Part shown: positions 1 to 10,673 of the stretch, piece after piece
How positions within the stretch are numbered: position 1 is the stretch's first letter
Layout of the letters: each line of letters begins with the position of its first letter
From: Agrobacterium tumefaciens
GTDB taxonomy: Bacteria; Pseudomonadota; Alphaproteobacteria; Rhizobiales; Rhizobiaceae
NCBI RefSeq assembly: GCF_000834635.1
Contig: NZ_JXQV01000012.1
Coordinates: 310,001 to 374,000, forward strand
Direction: 5' to 3'
DNA length: 64,000 nucleotides
Translations under genes and position numbers: made by a program
Notes under the pieces: generated by a model
Databases searched by the model: none
What the model was told of the DNA's origin: nothing
What the model saw: only the letters and a program-made list of their open reading frames with translations

Positions 1-636
1 TATCGCAATGCGATCCGCCTTCTGGGTGAAAACCCGCAGCGCCTGACCGGCCTTGCCGAAACGCTGATTGCCGCCAATCAGGGCATTGTCATTGAGGATG
101 CGCGCGCAGCACTGGAGAAGGCCGAAAAGGCAAGCCCCGGTAATCCCCGCGCTCGTTTCTATCTGGCGCTTTCGCTGGAGCAGGCGGGCAAGACCGTGGA
201 GGCGCGCGGTGCCTTTGCCGGATTGCTGAAGGATTCACCCGAGGGCGCGCCGTGGATACCGCTGGTTCAGGCGCATTTGCAGAATACCGGCGGGGCCGTT
301 GTTAAAGCGCCAAATCCGCAAGCGCCCAAACCGCAGGCCCTAGGTGGGCCGAGCGAGCAGGATATTGCAGCCGCTACCAATATGTCGCCGCAAGATCGGC
401 AGGCGATGGTGACTGGCATGGTGGAAAGCCTTGATGCGCGGCTGAGAGAAAACCCCGATAATTTCGAGGGTTGGATGCGGTTAGTGCGATCTTACGCGAT
501 GCTGAAGAACGATGAGAAGGCACGGCAAGCGTTGGCCGATGGTTTGAAAGCCTTTCCGCCTGCCGGGGAGCAGGGCAAACAATTGCTGGCGCTGGCGCAG
601 CAGCTTGGCGTGAATGCGCAGGGAGTGGCACAATGA
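1..636 (+). CDS. ccmI: CcmI/CycH, cytochrome c maturation, C-terminal part
   Basis: The frame is open from the first base of the window, so the 5' end lies outside; 211 codons remain of a protein usually about 370 residues long. In the family, CcmI is a membrane-anchored periplasmic chaperone that holds apocytochrome c through TPR-like repeats and passes it to the haem ligation complex. The visible part is a helical, alanine-rich TPR-type region (residues with A/L/Y at repeat spacing, such as [14 protein letters not shown]) followed by a proline-rich linker and another TPR-like stretch. The stop overlaps the ccmE start by four bases (633-636). The identity rests mainly on position in the ccm operon. 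Confidence 0.85.
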   Translation, partial: YRNAIRLLGENPQRLTGLAETLIAANQGIVIEDARAALEKAEKASPGNPRARFYLALSLEQAGKTVEARGAFAGLLKDSPEGAPWIPLVQAHLQNTGGAVVKAPNPQAPKPQALGGPSEQDIAAATNMSPQDRQAMVTGMVESLDARLRENPDNFEGWMRLVRSYAMLKNDEKARQALADGLKAFPPAGEQGKQLLALAQQLGVNAQGVAQ

Positions 637-1118
637 CCCGCAAGCAGAAGAGATTGGCGATTATTGGCGGCGGTGTCAGCTTCATCATGATCGCGGCCTT
701 TCTGGTGATGTTTGCCTTTGGCCAATCCATTGCCTATTTCTACATGCCCGGCGATCTGGAAAAGACCAGCGTTGCCCCCGGCACCCGCATTCGCCTCGGC
801 GGGCTGGTGGCCGAAGGTTCGGTCAAGCGCGGCGAGGGACGCACCGTGAGCTTTGCGGTGACGGATGGCGGGGCGACCGTGCCGGTGAGCTATACCGGTA
901 TTTTGCCGGACCTGTTTCGCGAGGGGCAGGGCGTGGTGACCGAGGGTACTTTCGATGCGGCGACCCATGCTTTCGTTGCCGACAGCGTGCTGGCCAAGCA
1001 TGATGAAAATTACATGCCGAAGGAAGTTGCCGACCGTTTGAAAGACAAGGGCCTGTGGCAGCAGACACCTGACGGCGTGGGTAAGACTGGACCACTGGAG
1101 ACAGGAGCCGTGAAATGA
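633..1118 (+). CDS. ccmE: CcmE/CycJ periplasmic haem chaperone
   Basis: CcmE binds haem covalently in the periplasm and delivers it to the CcmF/CcmH ligase. The 161-residue protein has the usual length. It has a single N-terminal membrane anchor (about residues 8-29), a beta-barrel OB-fold body, and the haem-binding signature HDENY with the covalent histidine at residue 123 and the axial tyrosine at 127. The C-terminal tail is flexible. It overlaps ccmI and ccmF by four bases on each side (ATGA junctions), which points to translational coupling within one operon. Confidence 0.96.
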   Translation: MTRKQKRLAIIGGGVSFIMIAAFLVMFAFGQSIAYFYMPGDLEKTSVAPGTRIRLGGLVAEGSVKRGEGRTVSFAVTDGGATVPVSYTGILPDLFREGQGVVTEGTFDAATHAFVADSVLAKHDENYMPKEVADRLKDKGLWQQTPDGVGKTGPLETGAVK

Positions 1119-3106
1119 TCACTGAAATCGGCCATTATGCTCTGGTTCTGGCGCTCGTTGTCGCGCTTGTCGTGTCCACCCTGCCAGCCATTGGCGCACG
1201 CCGCAATGACAAGGCGCTGATGGACATCGCGCCTATCGGTTCGGTTCTCCTGTTTCTTCTGGTCGGGCTCTCCTTCGCCGCGCTGACGCATGCTTATGCC
1301 GTGTCCGATTTCTCGCTGAAGAACGTCTATGAGAACTCTCACTCGCTGATGCCTGTTCTTTACAAGCTGACGGGCGTGTGGGGCAACCATGAGGGATCGA
1401 TGCTGCTCTGGCTGCTGATCCTTGTGCTGTTCAGTGCGATGGTGGCCGTTTATGGGCGCAATCTGCCGGATACGCTGCGCGCCAATGTGCTGGCCGTGCA
1501 GGCCTGGGTGACGACGGCGTTTCTGCTGTTCATTCTGCTCACCTCAAACCCCTTTGCGCGCCTTTCGCCAGTGCCAGCCGAAGGGCAGGATTTGAACCCT
1601 GTGCTGCAGGACTTTGGTCTCGCCATCCATCCGCCGCTGCTTTATCTCGGCTATGTCGGATTTTCCGTGTGTTTTTCCTTTGCTGTTGCAGCCCTTATAG
1701 AGGGGCGCATCGATGCCGCATGGGCGCGCTGGGTGCGGCCCTGGACGCTGGCGGCCTGGACCTTTCTGACCGCAGGCATTTCGATGGGGTCCTACTGGGC
1801 CTATTACGAGCTGGGCTGGGGCGGCTGGTGGTTCTGGGACCCGGTTGAGAACGCATCCTTCATGCCATGGCTGGCCGGAACGGCCCTGCTGCATTCTGCG
1901 CTGGTGATGGAAAAGCGCGAGGCGCTGAAAATCTGGACCGTGCTTCTGGCGATCATGACGTTCTCGCTGTCGCTGCTCGGCACCTTCCTCGTCCGCTCCG
2001 GCGTGCTGACATCCGTCCATGCGTTTGCGACAGATCCGAGCCGTGGCATCTTCATTCTGTGCATTTTGATGATTTTCATTGGCGGCGCTTTTTCGCTGTT
2101 TGCCTGGCGCGCGCCGATGCTGAAGGCGGGCGGGCTGTTTGCGCCGGTTTCGCGTGAAGGCGCGCTGGTGCTGAACAACCTGATCCTCACTGTTTCCACC
2201 GCAACCGTGCTGATCGGCACGCTGTACCCGCTGGTTCTGGAAACGCTGACGGGTGAGAAGATTTCCGTGGGCGCGCCATTTTTCAACCTGACCTTCGGGC
2301 TGTTGATGATCCCCATCCTGATCGTGACGCCATTCGGCCCGATGCTGGCCTGGAAGCGCGGCGATCTGCTCGGCGCATTCCAGCGGCTTTATGTGGCGGC
2401 GGGCCTTGCGGCCCTTGCAGGCCTGACGCTGTGGTACATCGAGCATGGCGGGCCTGTGCTGGCGGCACTGGGCCTGATGGCCGGGTTCTGGCTGATCTTC
2501 GGGGCGCTCGCCGATCTCTGGTATCGCGCGAACTTCGGAAAGCTTGCTTTCGGGATTGCGATGCGCAGACTGAAAGGCCTGCCACGCTCCACCTTCGGCA
2601 CGACGCTTGCCCATATGGGCCTTGGCGTGACGGTGCTCGGCATCGTCATCGTGACAACATTCGAGACGGAAACCGTTGTTGAAATGAAGCAGGGCATGAC
2701 GGTGGATGCGGGCGGCTACAGCCTCACCTTCGATGGCATCCGCCACCATGTCGGCCCGAATTTTACCGAGGATCGGGGGCATTTCACCGCGCGCAAGGCT
2801 GGCGCAGAGGTGGCCGATGTCTGGTCATCCAAGCGGCTTTACACGGCGCGGCGCATGCCGACGACCGAAGCCGGCATCATGACCTTCGGGCTTTCGCAGC
2901 TCTACGTCTCGCTGGGCGACCCGATGTCTGACGGCGGGATCGTCGTCCGCATCTGGTGGAAGCCCTTCATTCTGTGCATCTGGGGCGGCACGATCTTCAT
3001 GATGATTGGCGGAATGGTTTCGCTATCGGACCGGCGTTTGCGTGTGGGTGCACCCAAGCGCAAGGCGAGAGCGGCCAAGGATGCCGTGCTTGGGGCGGCG
3101 GAATGA
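1115..3106 (+). CDS. ccmF: CcmF/CycK haem lyase subunit
   Basis: CcmF is the multi-spanning core of the cytochrome c haem ligase; it takes haem from CcmE and helps attach it to CXXCH motifs of apocytochromes. At 663 residues it matches the family length. The tryptophan-rich WWD segment is visible at residues 235-243 (WGGWWFWDP) followed by VEN, and many hydrophobic helices span the whole chain. Haem-ligand histidines are expected in the loops, for example the NHEG stretch near residue 91 and IHPP near residue 171. The start overlaps the ccmE stop and the stop overlaps the ccmH start, so the operon is tightly coupled. Confidence 0.97.
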   Translation: MITEIGHYALVLALVVALVVSTLPAIGARRNDKALMDIAPIGSVLLFLLVGLSFAALTHAYAVSDFSLKNVYENSHSLMPVLYKLTGVWGNHEGSMLLWLLILVLFSAMVAVYGRNLPDTLRANVLAVQAWVTTAFLLFILLTSNPFARLSPVPAEGQDLNPVLQDFGLAIHPPLLYLGYVGFSVCFSFAVAALIEGRIDAAWARWVRPWTLAAWTFLTAGISMGSYWAYYELGWGGWWFWDPVENASFMPWLAGTALLHSALVMEKREALKIWTVLLAIMTFSLSLLGTFLVRSGVLTSVHAFATDPSRGIFILCILMIFIGGAFSLFAWRAPMLKAGGLFAPVSREGALVLNNLILTVSTATVLIGTLYPLVLETLTGEKISVGAPFFNLTFGLLMIPILIVTPFGPMLAWKRGDLLGAFQRLYVAAGLAALAGLTLWYIEHGGPVLAALGLMAGFWLIFGALADLWYRANFGKLAFGIAMRRLKGLPRSTFGTTLAHMGLGVTVLGIVIVTTFETETVVEMKQGMTVDAGGYSLTFDGIRHHVGPNFTEDRGHFTARKAGAEVADVWSSKRLYTARRMPTTEAGIMTFGLSQLYVSLGDPMSDGGIVVRIWWKPFILCIWGGTIFMMIGGMVSLSDRRLRVGAPKRKARAAKDAVLGAAE

Positions 3107-3576
3107 GTGTCCTTCAACGCCAGATGCGAAACGCCGCACTTTTCCTTGCCCTTTTCATCACGGCACTGCCCGCATTTGCCTTCAACCCTGACGAAGTTCT
3201 TGCCGACAAGGCGCTGGAAGCGCGGGCGCGGGCGCTGACGGTGCAGCTGCGCTGCATGGTGTGCCAGAACCAATCGATCGATGACAGCAATGCGGAGTTG
3301 GCGCGGGATTTGCGCGTGCTGGTGCGCGAGCGCCTGACGCAGGGCGACAGTGACGAGGCTGTCATGGACTATGTCGTTTCCCGTTACGGCGAATTCGTGC
3401 TGCTCAAACCGCGTGTGAGCGCCCGCACGATTGCCCTATGGGGTGCGCCGATTGCTCTGATCCTTATCGGGGCGACCGCTGTTTTTGTTTTTGCGCGGCG
3501 TCGGGTGGCGGTTTCCGAGGGGCAGAAGCTGACAGTGGACGAAGAGGCGCGCATTCGCGATCTTCTTGAAAAATAA
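3103..3576 (+). CDS. ccmH: CcmH/CycL apocytochrome thioreductase subunit
   Basis: CcmH keeps the apocytochrome haem-binding cysteines reduced and works with CcmF and CcmI. I place the start at the ATG that overlaps the ccmF stop (ATGA), giving 157 residues; a longer upstream frame exists but would lie inside ccmF. The protein has a signal peptide (hydrophobic residues about 11-26, ending near AFA), the family redox motif LRCMVCQ with cysteines 51 and 54, and one C-terminal membrane helix at about residues 105-126. It is the last gene of the ccm cluster; a 194-base gap follows before degP. Confidence 0.95.
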   Translation: MSVLQRQMRNAALFLALFITALPAFAFNPDEVLADKALEARARALTVQLRCMVCQNQSIDDSNAELARDLRVLVRERLTQGDSDEAVMDYVVSRYGEFVLLKPRVSARTIALWGAPIALILIGATAVFVFARRRVAVSEGQKLTVDEEARIRDLLEK

Positions 3577-3770
3577 GGGCGCTCTGCTGAAAATGAGTGC
3601 TTAGGGCGAGGCTGCTCGACCAGCCCTTTCATAGTATCGCTCAACATTACCGATTTTTCACATGCCAGACACTTCGCAGTAAGGTGCGGGCACCTATATC
3701 TTTTGTCATCCACCGCTTAACCCCGGCCAAAACGGGGCTCCAGTCTGAATGAAGAAAGAAGGTAAGATCC

Positions 3771-5336
3771 ATGTCTAATTCGCAAAACGGACGTCCCTCG
3801 CTGAAGACCATTCTCAAGTCTTCCGCCGTTGGTGGTCTGGCTGCTCTGATGTTGACGACAGGCGTAGCAGGGCCAATTGCTCATTCTTTCGCAGCTCCCG
3901 TTGAGGTCACAGCGCCGCAGGTGCCGAGCTTTGCCAACGTTGTTGACGCTGTCTCTCCCGCTGTTGTCTCGGTGCGCGTGCAATCCAATGTGCAGCCTGC
4001 ATCCGACGAAGGCAATGGTTACTCGTTCAACTTCGGCGGTCGTGGTCTCGACCAACTGCCGGATGACCATCCGCTGAAGCGCTTCTTCAAGGAGTTCGGC
4101 GGACCGGGTTCCGGTGAAGGCGACAAGCGCGCCGAGCGTGGTCCGAAGGCCCACCGCGACGGTAAAGGCCCGCTTCGCCCAACCGCACAGGGCTCCGGCT
4201 TCTTCATCTCTGAAGACGGCTATATCGTTACCAACAACCACGTTGTCGATGATGGCTCAGCCTTCACTGTCGTGATGAATGATGGAACCGAGCTGGACGC
4301 CAAGCTGGTGGGTCGTGACAGCCGCACCGATCTCGCCGTGCTGAAAGTGGATGTGAACCGCAAGTTTACCTATGTTCAGTTTGCCGATGACAGCAAGATC
4401 CGCGTCGGTGACTGGGTGGTGGCTGTCGGCAACCCATTCGGTCTTGGCGGCACGGTCACATCAGGCATCATCTCGGCCCGTGGCCGCGATATCGGCTCTG
4501 GCCCCTATGATGATTACCTGCAGATTGATGCTGCCGTGAACCGTGGTAACTCCGGTGGTCCGGCGTTTAACCTCAACGGCGAAGTCATTGGCATCAACAC
4601 AGCCATCTTCTCGCCATCTGGCGGCAATGTGGGCATTGCGTTCGCCATTCCTGCGTCTGTCGCCAAGGACGTGATCCAGGATCTGATGAAGGACGGCAAG
4701 GTTGAGCGTGGCTGGCTTGGCGTGCAGATCCAGCCCGTTAGCAAGGACATAGCCGAATCGCTTGGACTTTCCGAGGCAAGCGGCGCACTTGTTGTTGCTC
4801 CGCAGGTAGGTTCACCGGGTGACAAGGCGGGCATCAAGCAGGGTGACATCATCACCGCGCTGAATGGCGATACCATCAAGGACGCCCGCGACCTCTCGCG
4901 TCGTATCGGTGCCCTTGCGCCCAACAGCAAGGTTGAGCTTTCCGTGTGGCGTGCTGGCAAGTCTCAGCCCATCACCGTAACGCTGGGTGACCTTGCAAGC
5001 GACGATGCATCGAAGGCTTCTCCAGCTCAGGACAATGATGGCGGCAGCCAGTCTTCGACGGAAAAGGCACTGTCCAGCCTTGGCCTGACGGTTGCACCCT
5101 CTGAAGATGGCGCTGGCCTTGCGATCACGGATGTCGATCCCGACTCCGACGCGGCGGCCCGTGGCTTGAAGGAAGGTGAAAAGATCACCTCCGTCAACAA
5201 CCAGCAGGTGGCGTCTGCTGCCGATGTGGAGAAGATTCTGTCGCAGGCCAAGAAGGACGGTCGTTCCAAGGCCCTGTTCCAGATCCAGACCGAGAATGGC
5301 AGCCGCTTCATTGCGCTGGATATCGACCAGGGTTGA
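3771..5336 (+). CDS. degP: DegP/HtrA-type periplasmic serine protease
   Basis: This is an envelope quality-control protease and chaperone. The 521-residue protein starts with an N-terminal hydrophobic export segment (about residues 18-42), then a trypsin-like domain with the triad His157 (TNNHVV), Asp187 (SRTDLAV) and Ser261 (GNSGGP), then two PDZ domains (about 305-400 and 425-510). A glycine- and charge-rich insertion lies between residues 70 and 140. The ATG follows AAGAAGG. It sits directly upstream of a two-component pair in the same direction, which suggests co-regulation with envelope stress signalling, though no shared promoter is proven here. Confidence 0.93.
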   Translation: MSNSQNGRPSLKTILKSSAVGGLAALMLTTGVAGPIAHSFAAPVEVTAPQVPSFANVVDAVSPAVVSVRVQSNVQPASDEGNGYSFNFGGRGLDQLPDDHPLKRFFKEFGGPGSGEGDKRAERGPKAHRDGKGPLRPTAQGSGFFISEDGYIVTNNHVVDDGSAFTVVMNDGTELDAKLVGRDSRTDLAVLKVDVNRKFTYVQFADDSKIRVGDWVVAVGNPFGLGGTVTSGIISARGRDIGSGPYDDYLQIDAAVNRGNSGGPAFNLNGEVIGINTAIFSPSGGNVGIAFAIPASVAKDVIQDLMKDGKVERGWLGVQIQPVSKDIAESLGLSEASGALVVAPQVGSPGDKAGIKQGDIITALNGDTIKDARDLSRRIGALAPNSKVELSVWRAGKSQPITVTLGDLASDDASKASPAQDNDGGSQSSTEKALSSLGLTVAPSEDGAGLAITDVDPDSDAAARGLKEGEKITSVNNQQVASAADVEKILSQAKKDGRSKALFQIQTENGSRFIALDIDQG

Positions 5337-5501
5337 TGCGTGAAAATGGGCGGGAGAGGCGATTGTCTCTCCCGCTCCGCTTTGGCGATTGTCTCGCCGC
5401 GAAATCTTCGGAGAAACCCCATGGAAAACAAGGCTCAGGAATTGTCTCCCGCATCCGTTTCCAGTTGTGTGGTGAAGGCGGAGAACGCTATTGTCCCGCA
5501 C

Positions 5502-6179
5502 ATGAAGATTCTTGTTATTGAAGACGATCTAGAAGCTGCGGCCTATATGACCAAGGCATTCCGTGAAGCGGGCATTGTTGCCGATCACGCCAGTGATGGC
5601 GAGGCCGGCTTGTTCATGGGCGTTGAAAATACCTATGACGTGATGGTCATCGACCGCATGCTGCCGCGACGCGACGGACTATCCGTCATCAGCGAGCTGC
5701 GCCGTCGCGGTATCGAGACGCCGGTTCTGATCCTGTCTGCGCTGGGTCAGGTTGATGACCGTGTGACGGGCCTTCGCGCCGGTGGCGATGATTATCTGCC
5801 AAAGCCCTATGCCTTCAGCGAGCTTTTGGCCCGCATTGAGGTGCTGGGTCGGCGCAAGGGCAAGCCCGAGCAGGATATGGTCTACCGTGTTGGTGATCTG
5901 GAGCTGGACCGGCTGTCCCATGATGTGCGCCGTGCGGGGAAGGAAATCCTGCTGCAACCACGCGAATTTCGTCTGCTCGAATATTTGATGAAGAATGCCG
6001 GTCAGGTCGTGACCCGCACCATGCTTCTGGAAAATGTCTGGGACTATCATTTCGATCCGCAGACGAATGTCATCGACGTTCACGTCTCGCGCCTGCGTTC
6101 CAAGATCGAGAAAGATTTCGACAAGCCGCTTCTCAAGACCATTCGCGGCGCGGGCTATATGATGAAGGACGAGGGGTAA
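5502..6179 (+). CDS. OmpR/PhoB-family response regulator
   Basis: This is a DNA-binding regulator of a two-component system. I use the ATG at 5502 because the receiver domain begins immediately (MKILVIEDD); an in-frame ATG at 5421 would add 27 residues of no obvious fold. The 225-residue protein has a receiver domain with the acidic pair E7/D8-D9, phosphoacceptor Asp51 (MVIDRM) and the conserved lysine in LPKPYAF, followed by a winged-helix domain with the typical end RGAGYMM. Nine bases separate it from the partner kinase. The target genes cannot be read from the sequence; its neighbour degP is a natural candidate. Confidence 0.92.
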   Translation: MKILVIEDDLEAAAYMTKAFREAGIVADHASDGEAGLFMGVENTYDVMVIDRMLPRRDGLSVISELRRRGIETPVLILSALGQVDDRVTGLRAGGDDYLPKPYAFSELLARIEVLGRRKGKPEQDMVYRVGDLELDRLSHDVRRAGKEILLQPREFRLLEYLMKNAGQVVTRTMLLENVWDYHFDPQTNVIDVHVSRLRSKIEKDFDKPLLKTIRGAGYMMKDEG

Positions 6180-6188
6180 ATTCGCCTC

Positions 6189-7598
6189 ATGGCACGTCTT
6201 CGTCTTCTGTTCGGCTCTACAGCCGTGCGCCTATCGGCGCTTTACATTCTGCTCTTTGCGCTCTGCGCCGCCTTTCTCGTTTTCTATGTGACGGCCCTAT
6301 CGGAAGGTTTGCTGAACCGGCAGACCCGCGATGCCGTGCAGCAGGAGGTGAACGACGTTCAGCGCATCTATAATCGCGGCGGCATCAACTCGCTGTTGCG
6401 CATGATGGAACGCCGTGCCCGCCAGCCGGGTGCGAGCCTTTACGTGATTGCCGGGCCGAATGGTGAAATCTTGGCGGGCAACGTGGCTTCCGTGCAGCCG
6501 GGTGTTCTGGACAATGACGGCTGGACCGAACTGCCCTTTGGCTATGAGCGCTATTCCGAAAGCGGCGACAGCGTGAAGCATCTGGCGACGGCCCATATTT
6601 TCAAGCTTGATAATGGCCTGCGCATTCTGGTCGGGCGCGATCTGGGTGAGCCGAGGAAGTTTCGGTTGCTGGTGCGCAACGCGCTGATGGTGGCGCTGGC
6701 CATTATGGGCGGTGGTGCCGTTCTCATCTGGTTTGCCATTGGCCGCAATGCCCTGAAGCGCATCGACCGCATGTCTGCCGCAACCAAGAAAATCATGGCG
6801 GGAGACCTTTCGCAGCGCCTGCCGCAGGGACGGTCCGGTGACGAATTCGATCGCCTGTCGGGTTCGCTGAACGCCATGCTGGGGCGTATCGAAAAGCTGA
6901 ACGAGGGTCTGCGACAGGTTTCCGACAACATCGCCCATGACTTGAAGACCCCGCTGACGCGCCTGCGCAACAAGGCCACCGAGGCGTTGGAGGACCGCGA
7001 CGACAATAAGCGCCGTGCAGCGCTGGAAGGCATCATCGCCGAATCGGATCAGTTGATCCGCACCTTCAATGCCCTGCTGATGATCTCGCGCGTAGAGGCA
7101 GGCTCCATTGCCGCCGAGATGAGCGATGTGGATGTGTCCGCAATTGCCGAAGACAGTGCCGAGCTCTACGAGCCGGTTGCTGACGAGGAAGGGCTGACGC
7201 TGACGGCGGATATTGCGCCGGGGTTGATTGTGCAGGGCAACCGCGAGCTGATCGGTCAGGCGCTGACAAACCTCATCGACAACGCCATCAAATATGCTTG
7301 TGGTCACGAGGGCAAGAAGGGCCTTCTGGTGCGACTAGCGCGAGAGGAGGATGGAATTGTACTGTCCGTTGCCGATAATGGTCCCGGCGTGCCAGCGCCA
7401 AAGCGTGACGAGGTCATCAAGCGGTTCGTGCGGCTGGATGAAAGCCGTTCGAAACCCGGCACGGGGCTCGGCCTTTCTCTGGTTGAAGCGGTGATGGAGT
7501 TGCATGGCGGATCGCTTCGGCTTTCCGACACGGACCCCGATGATGCGCAAGCACCCGGCCTGACTGTTTCGATGGTTTTTCCCGTTTCCAAGCCGTAA
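6189..7598 (+). CDS. Membrane sensor histidine kinase (HAMP, HisKA, HATPase)
   Basis: This is the kinase partner of the preceding response regulator. The 469-residue protein has a first membrane helix at about residues 15-36, a periplasmic sensor loop of about 120 residues, a second helix at about 165-185, a HAMP linker, a HisKA domain with phosphoacceptor His250 in NIAHDLKTPLTRL, and an HATPase domain with N box (NLIDNAIKYA), G1 box (DNGPGVP) and G2 box (GTGLGLSLV). The periplasmic loop carries no recognisable sensory fold. The degP / regulator / kinase order argues for envelope sensing; this is inference. Confidence 0.92.
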   Translation: MARLRLLFGSTAVRLSALYILLFALCAAFLVFYVTALSEGLLNRQTRDAVQQEVNDVQRIYNRGGINSLLRMMERRARQPGASLYVIAGPNGEILAGNVASVQPGVLDNDGWTELPFGYERYSESGDSVKHLATAHIFKLDNGLRILVGRDLGEPRKFRLLVRNALMVALAIMGGGAVLIWFAIGRNALKRIDRMSAATKKIMAGDLSQRLPQGRSGDEFDRLSGSLNAMLGRIEKLNEGLRQVSDNIAHDLKTPLTRLRNKATEALEDRDDNKRRAALEGIIAESDQLIRTFNALLMISRVEAGSIAAEMSDVDVSAIAEDSAELYEPVADEEGLTLTADIAPGLIVQGNRELIGQALTNLIDNAIKYACGHEGKKGLLVRLAREEDGIVLSVADNGPGVPAPKRDEVIKRFVRLDESRSKPGTGLGLSLVEAVMELHGGSLRLSDTDPDDAQAPGLTVSMVFPVSKP

Positions 7599-7664
7599 GC
7601 TCAACTCCAAAACGATGAAGCCGATTCTGCGAATTGGGCATTCACAGTTGAAGGGAGAGAGACA

Positions 7665-10634
7665 GTGCAACAAGCGGCAACCGTTGGAAAACGGCTGGAA
7701 GACGTGCAGCCGGGGGTTATCCGCCCCTACACCCAGACAGAGCTGAAATCCGTTCTTTCGACCTTGAAGGACGTTGCCAAGAACGAGCCTGATGTTGCAG
7801 AACTTTTGGCAAGCGACAGGCCGCTGAAGGACTTCGTCGCTTATGCGTTGACGCTTTCTCCCTATTTGCGCGATCTGGTGCTGGCTGATGAGGGCGTGTT
7901 GAGCGTTGCTGTATCAGCGCCGCTGGAGCCCACGCTTTCCCGACTGGTTGACGATGCGCGCAACAGCTGGCGGCCGGATGCTGACGGGCGCATACCGACC
8001 GAAGCCGAGGTGATGACGCGGTTGCGGATTGCCAAGCGGCGACTCTCCTTCATTGCTGCGCTTGCCGATCTTGCCCGTATATTCGTGGCCCGAGACACCA
8101 CCCGCTGGCTGAGCGATCTGGCCGATGCGAGCATTGCCGCAGCCATCGACCACCTTCTGCTGAGCAACCACACAAGCGGCAAGCTGACGCTTTCCAACAC
8201 GGATGCGCCGAGCGAAGGCTCTGGCCTGATTGTGCTTGGCATGGGCAAGCTGGGTGCTCAGGAGCTGAACTATTCCTCCGATATAGATGCCGTGGTGTTT
8301 TTCGAACCGACGGCGGGTATCGTTCCTGATCCTCTGGATGCGCTGGAGACTTTTGGGCGGATGATGCGGCGGCTGATCCGCATCATGCAGGAGCGCACGG
8401 CGGATGGTTATGTGTTTAGAACCGACCTGCGGCTGCGGCCCGACCCCGGCTCCACACCGCTCGCCATACCGGTTGAGGCGGCATTGACCTATTATGAGGG
8501 CAGGGGGCAGAACTGGGAGCGGGCAGCCTATATCAAGGCGCGTCCTGTGGCAGGTGACATCAAGGCCGGTGTGAATTTCCTGCGGGAAATGACGCCTTTC
8601 GTGTTTCGCAAGTATCTGGACTATGCGGCGATTGCCGATATCCACTCCATCAAGCGGCAGATCCACGCCCATAAGGGCCATGGCGCAATTGCGGTGAAGG
8701 GGCACAATGTCAAGCTTGGTCGCGGCGGCATTCGCGAGATCGAGTTCTTCGCGCAGACGCAGCAACTGATTGCAGGCGGGCGCATGGCGCCGCTTCGGGT
8801 TCGCTCGACCGAGGCGGCTCTTTCGGCGCTGACTGAGGCGAAGTGGATCGACGCCAAGACGCGCGATAGCCTGATAGACGCCTATTGGTTTCTGCGCGAA
8901 GTCGAGCACCGCATTCAGATGGTGCGCGATGAGCAGACGCATATTCTGCCCGATAGCGAAGCGGAGCTGAAACGCATCGCCTTCATGCTGGGCTTTGCCG
9001 ACACGAAGGCCTTTTCCGAAAAGCTGGAAGGCGTGCTGCGGGTGGTGGAGCGCAAATATTCAGCCCTGTTCGAGCAGGAAACAAAGCTTTCAGGCGAAAG
9101 CGGAAATCTGGTTTTCACCGGCCAGCGGGATGACCCCGATACGCTGAAAACTCTGGCAAGGCTCGGCTTCGAGCGCCCGGAGGACATGTCGCGGGTAATC
9201 CGCACCTGGCACAATGGCCGTTACCGGGCAACGCAATCGGTTGAGGCACGCGAGCGGCTGACGGAGCTGACGCCTGAATTGCTCAAGGCCTTTGGCGAGA
9301 GTAAACGCGCCGATGAGGCCTTGTTGCGGTTTGACAATTTTCTCTCTGGCCTGCCTGCGGGCATTCAGCTGTTCTCCCTTCTCGGCAACAACCCAGCCCT
9401 TCTGGCGCTGCTGGTGACCATCATGTCATCTGCGCCGCGTCTGGCTGAAATCATTGCAGCGCGCCCGCATGTGTTTGACGGCATGCTGGACCCCGCCCTG
9501 ATGACCGAGATACCGACCCGTGATTATCTCGGCCAGCGCATGCAGGGCTTTCTGGCACCTGCGCGCCATTATGAGGACATTCTCGACCGGCTGCGCATTT
9601 TTGCCGCCGAACAGAGGTTCCTGATTGGCGTGCGGTTGCTGACGGGTGCTATTAAAGGTGACGCGGCGGGACGCGCCTTCACCCACCTTGCCGATCTCGT
9701 CATCGAGGCTGCGGTCAAGGCTGTGATGGCCGAGATGGAAACGGCGCACGGCGCCTATCCCGGCGGTCGGGTTGCTGTTGTCGGCATGGGCAAGCTTGGC
9801 TCGTTCGAGCTGACGGCAGGTTCCGATGTGGACTTGATTCTGCTTTATGATTTCGACGATGGGGTTGCCGAATCCGATGGGGCAAAGCCGCTGGATGCCG
9901 TCCGCTATTACACCCGCGTGACGCAACGCGTGATCTCGGCTCTATCGGCCCCCACGGCAGAAGGCGTGCTTTACGAGGTCGATATGCGGTTGCGCCCTTC
10001 TGGCAACAAGGGGCCGGTTGCCACACGCATTGCAACCTTCGAGAAATACCAGCGCGAGGAAGCCTGGACATGGGAGCATCTGGCGCTCTCACGCGCCCGG
10101 TTGATCTGCGGTGACGCGGCCTTGTCAGCGCAGGCGCAGGATATCATTGCCTCCATCCTCTCCCAGACGCGGGATGTGGCTAAGATCGCAGCGGATGTGC
10201 AGGATATGCGCAAGCTGATTGCCGAGGAAAAACCACCCGCCAATAGCTGGGATTTCAAGCTTATTCCCGGCGGTCTGATCGATCTGGAATTCGTTGCGCA
10301 ATTTCTGACGCTGGTCGCCTCTGCCAAAAATCTGCCCCCACACATTGCCGGTGAAAGCACCGTTGATGTCTGGAAGCGTGTGGCGGCTGGGTCCATGGAT
10401 GCGCAATCCTATGACGACTGCATGGCCGCGCTGCACCTGTTCACGGAGCTTTCGCAGATCATTCGCCTGTGCATTGACAGCGATTTCGAGCCAAAACAGG
10501 CACCTGCCGGGCTGAACGATCTCGTCTGCCGGGCGGGCGATTGCCCCGATATTGGAACGCTGGAGGGCGAAGTGAAACGGTTGTCGAAAACTGTTCGGAA
10601 AGCGTTTTCAACGGTTGTGACAGCCAAGAGCTAG
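7665..10634 (+). CDS. glnE: Bifunctional glutamine synthetase adenylyltransferase/adenylyl-removing enzyme
   Basis: GlnE attaches AMP to glutamine synthetase and removes it again, in response to the PII protein and glutamine, and so sets ammonium assimilation. The start is a GTG preceded by GAAGGGAGAGAGA. The 989-residue chain has the two expected nucleotidyltransferase-like halves: an N-terminal de-adenylylation domain with NYSSDID and a C-terminal adenylylation domain with TAGSDVD, each followed by a helical region. The length matches the family (about 950-1000). A 66-base gap separates it from the upstream kinase gene. Confidence 0.96.
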   Translation: MQQAATVGKRLEDVQPGVIRPYTQTELKSVLSTLKDVAKNEPDVAELLASDRPLKDFVAYALTLSPYLRDLVLADEGVLSVAVSAPLEPTLSRLVDDARNSWRPDADGRIPTEAEVMTRLRIAKRRLSFIAALADLARIFVARDTTRWLSDLADASIAAAIDHLLLSNHTSGKLTLSNTDAPSEGSGLIVLGMGKLGAQELNYSSDIDAVVFFEPTAGIVPDPLDALETFGRMMRRLIRIMQERTADGYVFRTDLRLRPDPGSTPLAIPVEAALTYYEGRGQNWERAAYIKARPVAGDIKAGVNFLREMTPFVFRKYLDYAAIADIHSIKRQIHAHKGHGAIAVKGHNVKLGRGGIREIEFFAQTQQLIAGGRMAPLRVRSTEAALSALTEAKWIDAKTRDSLIDAYWFLREVEHRIQMVRDEQTHILPDSEAELKRIAFMLGFADTKAFSEKLEGVLRVVERKYSALFEQETKLSGESGNLVFTGQRDDPDTLKTLARLGFERPEDMSRVIRTWHNGRYRATQSVEARERLTELTPELLKAFGESKRADEALLRFDNFLSGLPAGIQLFSLLGNNPALLALLVTIMSSAPRLAEIIAARPHVFDGMLDPALMTEIPTRDYLGQRMQGFLAPARHYEDILDRLRIFAAEQRFLIGVRLLTGAIKGDAAGRAFTHLADLVIEAAVKAVMAEMETAHGAYPGGRVAVVGMGKLGSFELTAGSDVDLILLYDFDDGVAESDGAKPLDAVRYYTRVTQRVISALSAPTAEGVLYEVDMRLRPSGNKGPVATRIATFEKYQREEAWTWEHLALSRARLICGDAALSAQAQDIIASILSQTRDVAKIAADVQDMRKLIAEEKPPANSWDFKLIPGGLIDLEFVAQFLTLVASAKNLPPHIAGESTVDVWKRVAAGSMDAQSYDDCMAALHLFTELSQIIRLCIDSDFEPKQAPAGLNDLVCRAGDCPDIGTLEGEVKRLSKTVRKAFSTVVTAKS

Positions 10635-10673
10635 GTCACGGATGATGTCTGACCTGAAAAGGGAGATTGGTGG

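Noticed and set aside
1544-2782. Long minus-strand open frame inside ccmF
   Set aside because: Its composition (many H, R, Q, P residues) is that of an antisense shadow of a GC-rich gene, and ccmF has clear family motifs on the other strand.
5421-5501. Upstream ATG of the response regulator, 27 residues earlier
   Set aside because: The receiver domain begins exactly at 5502 and the extra residues have no fold typical of the family, so I use the later start.
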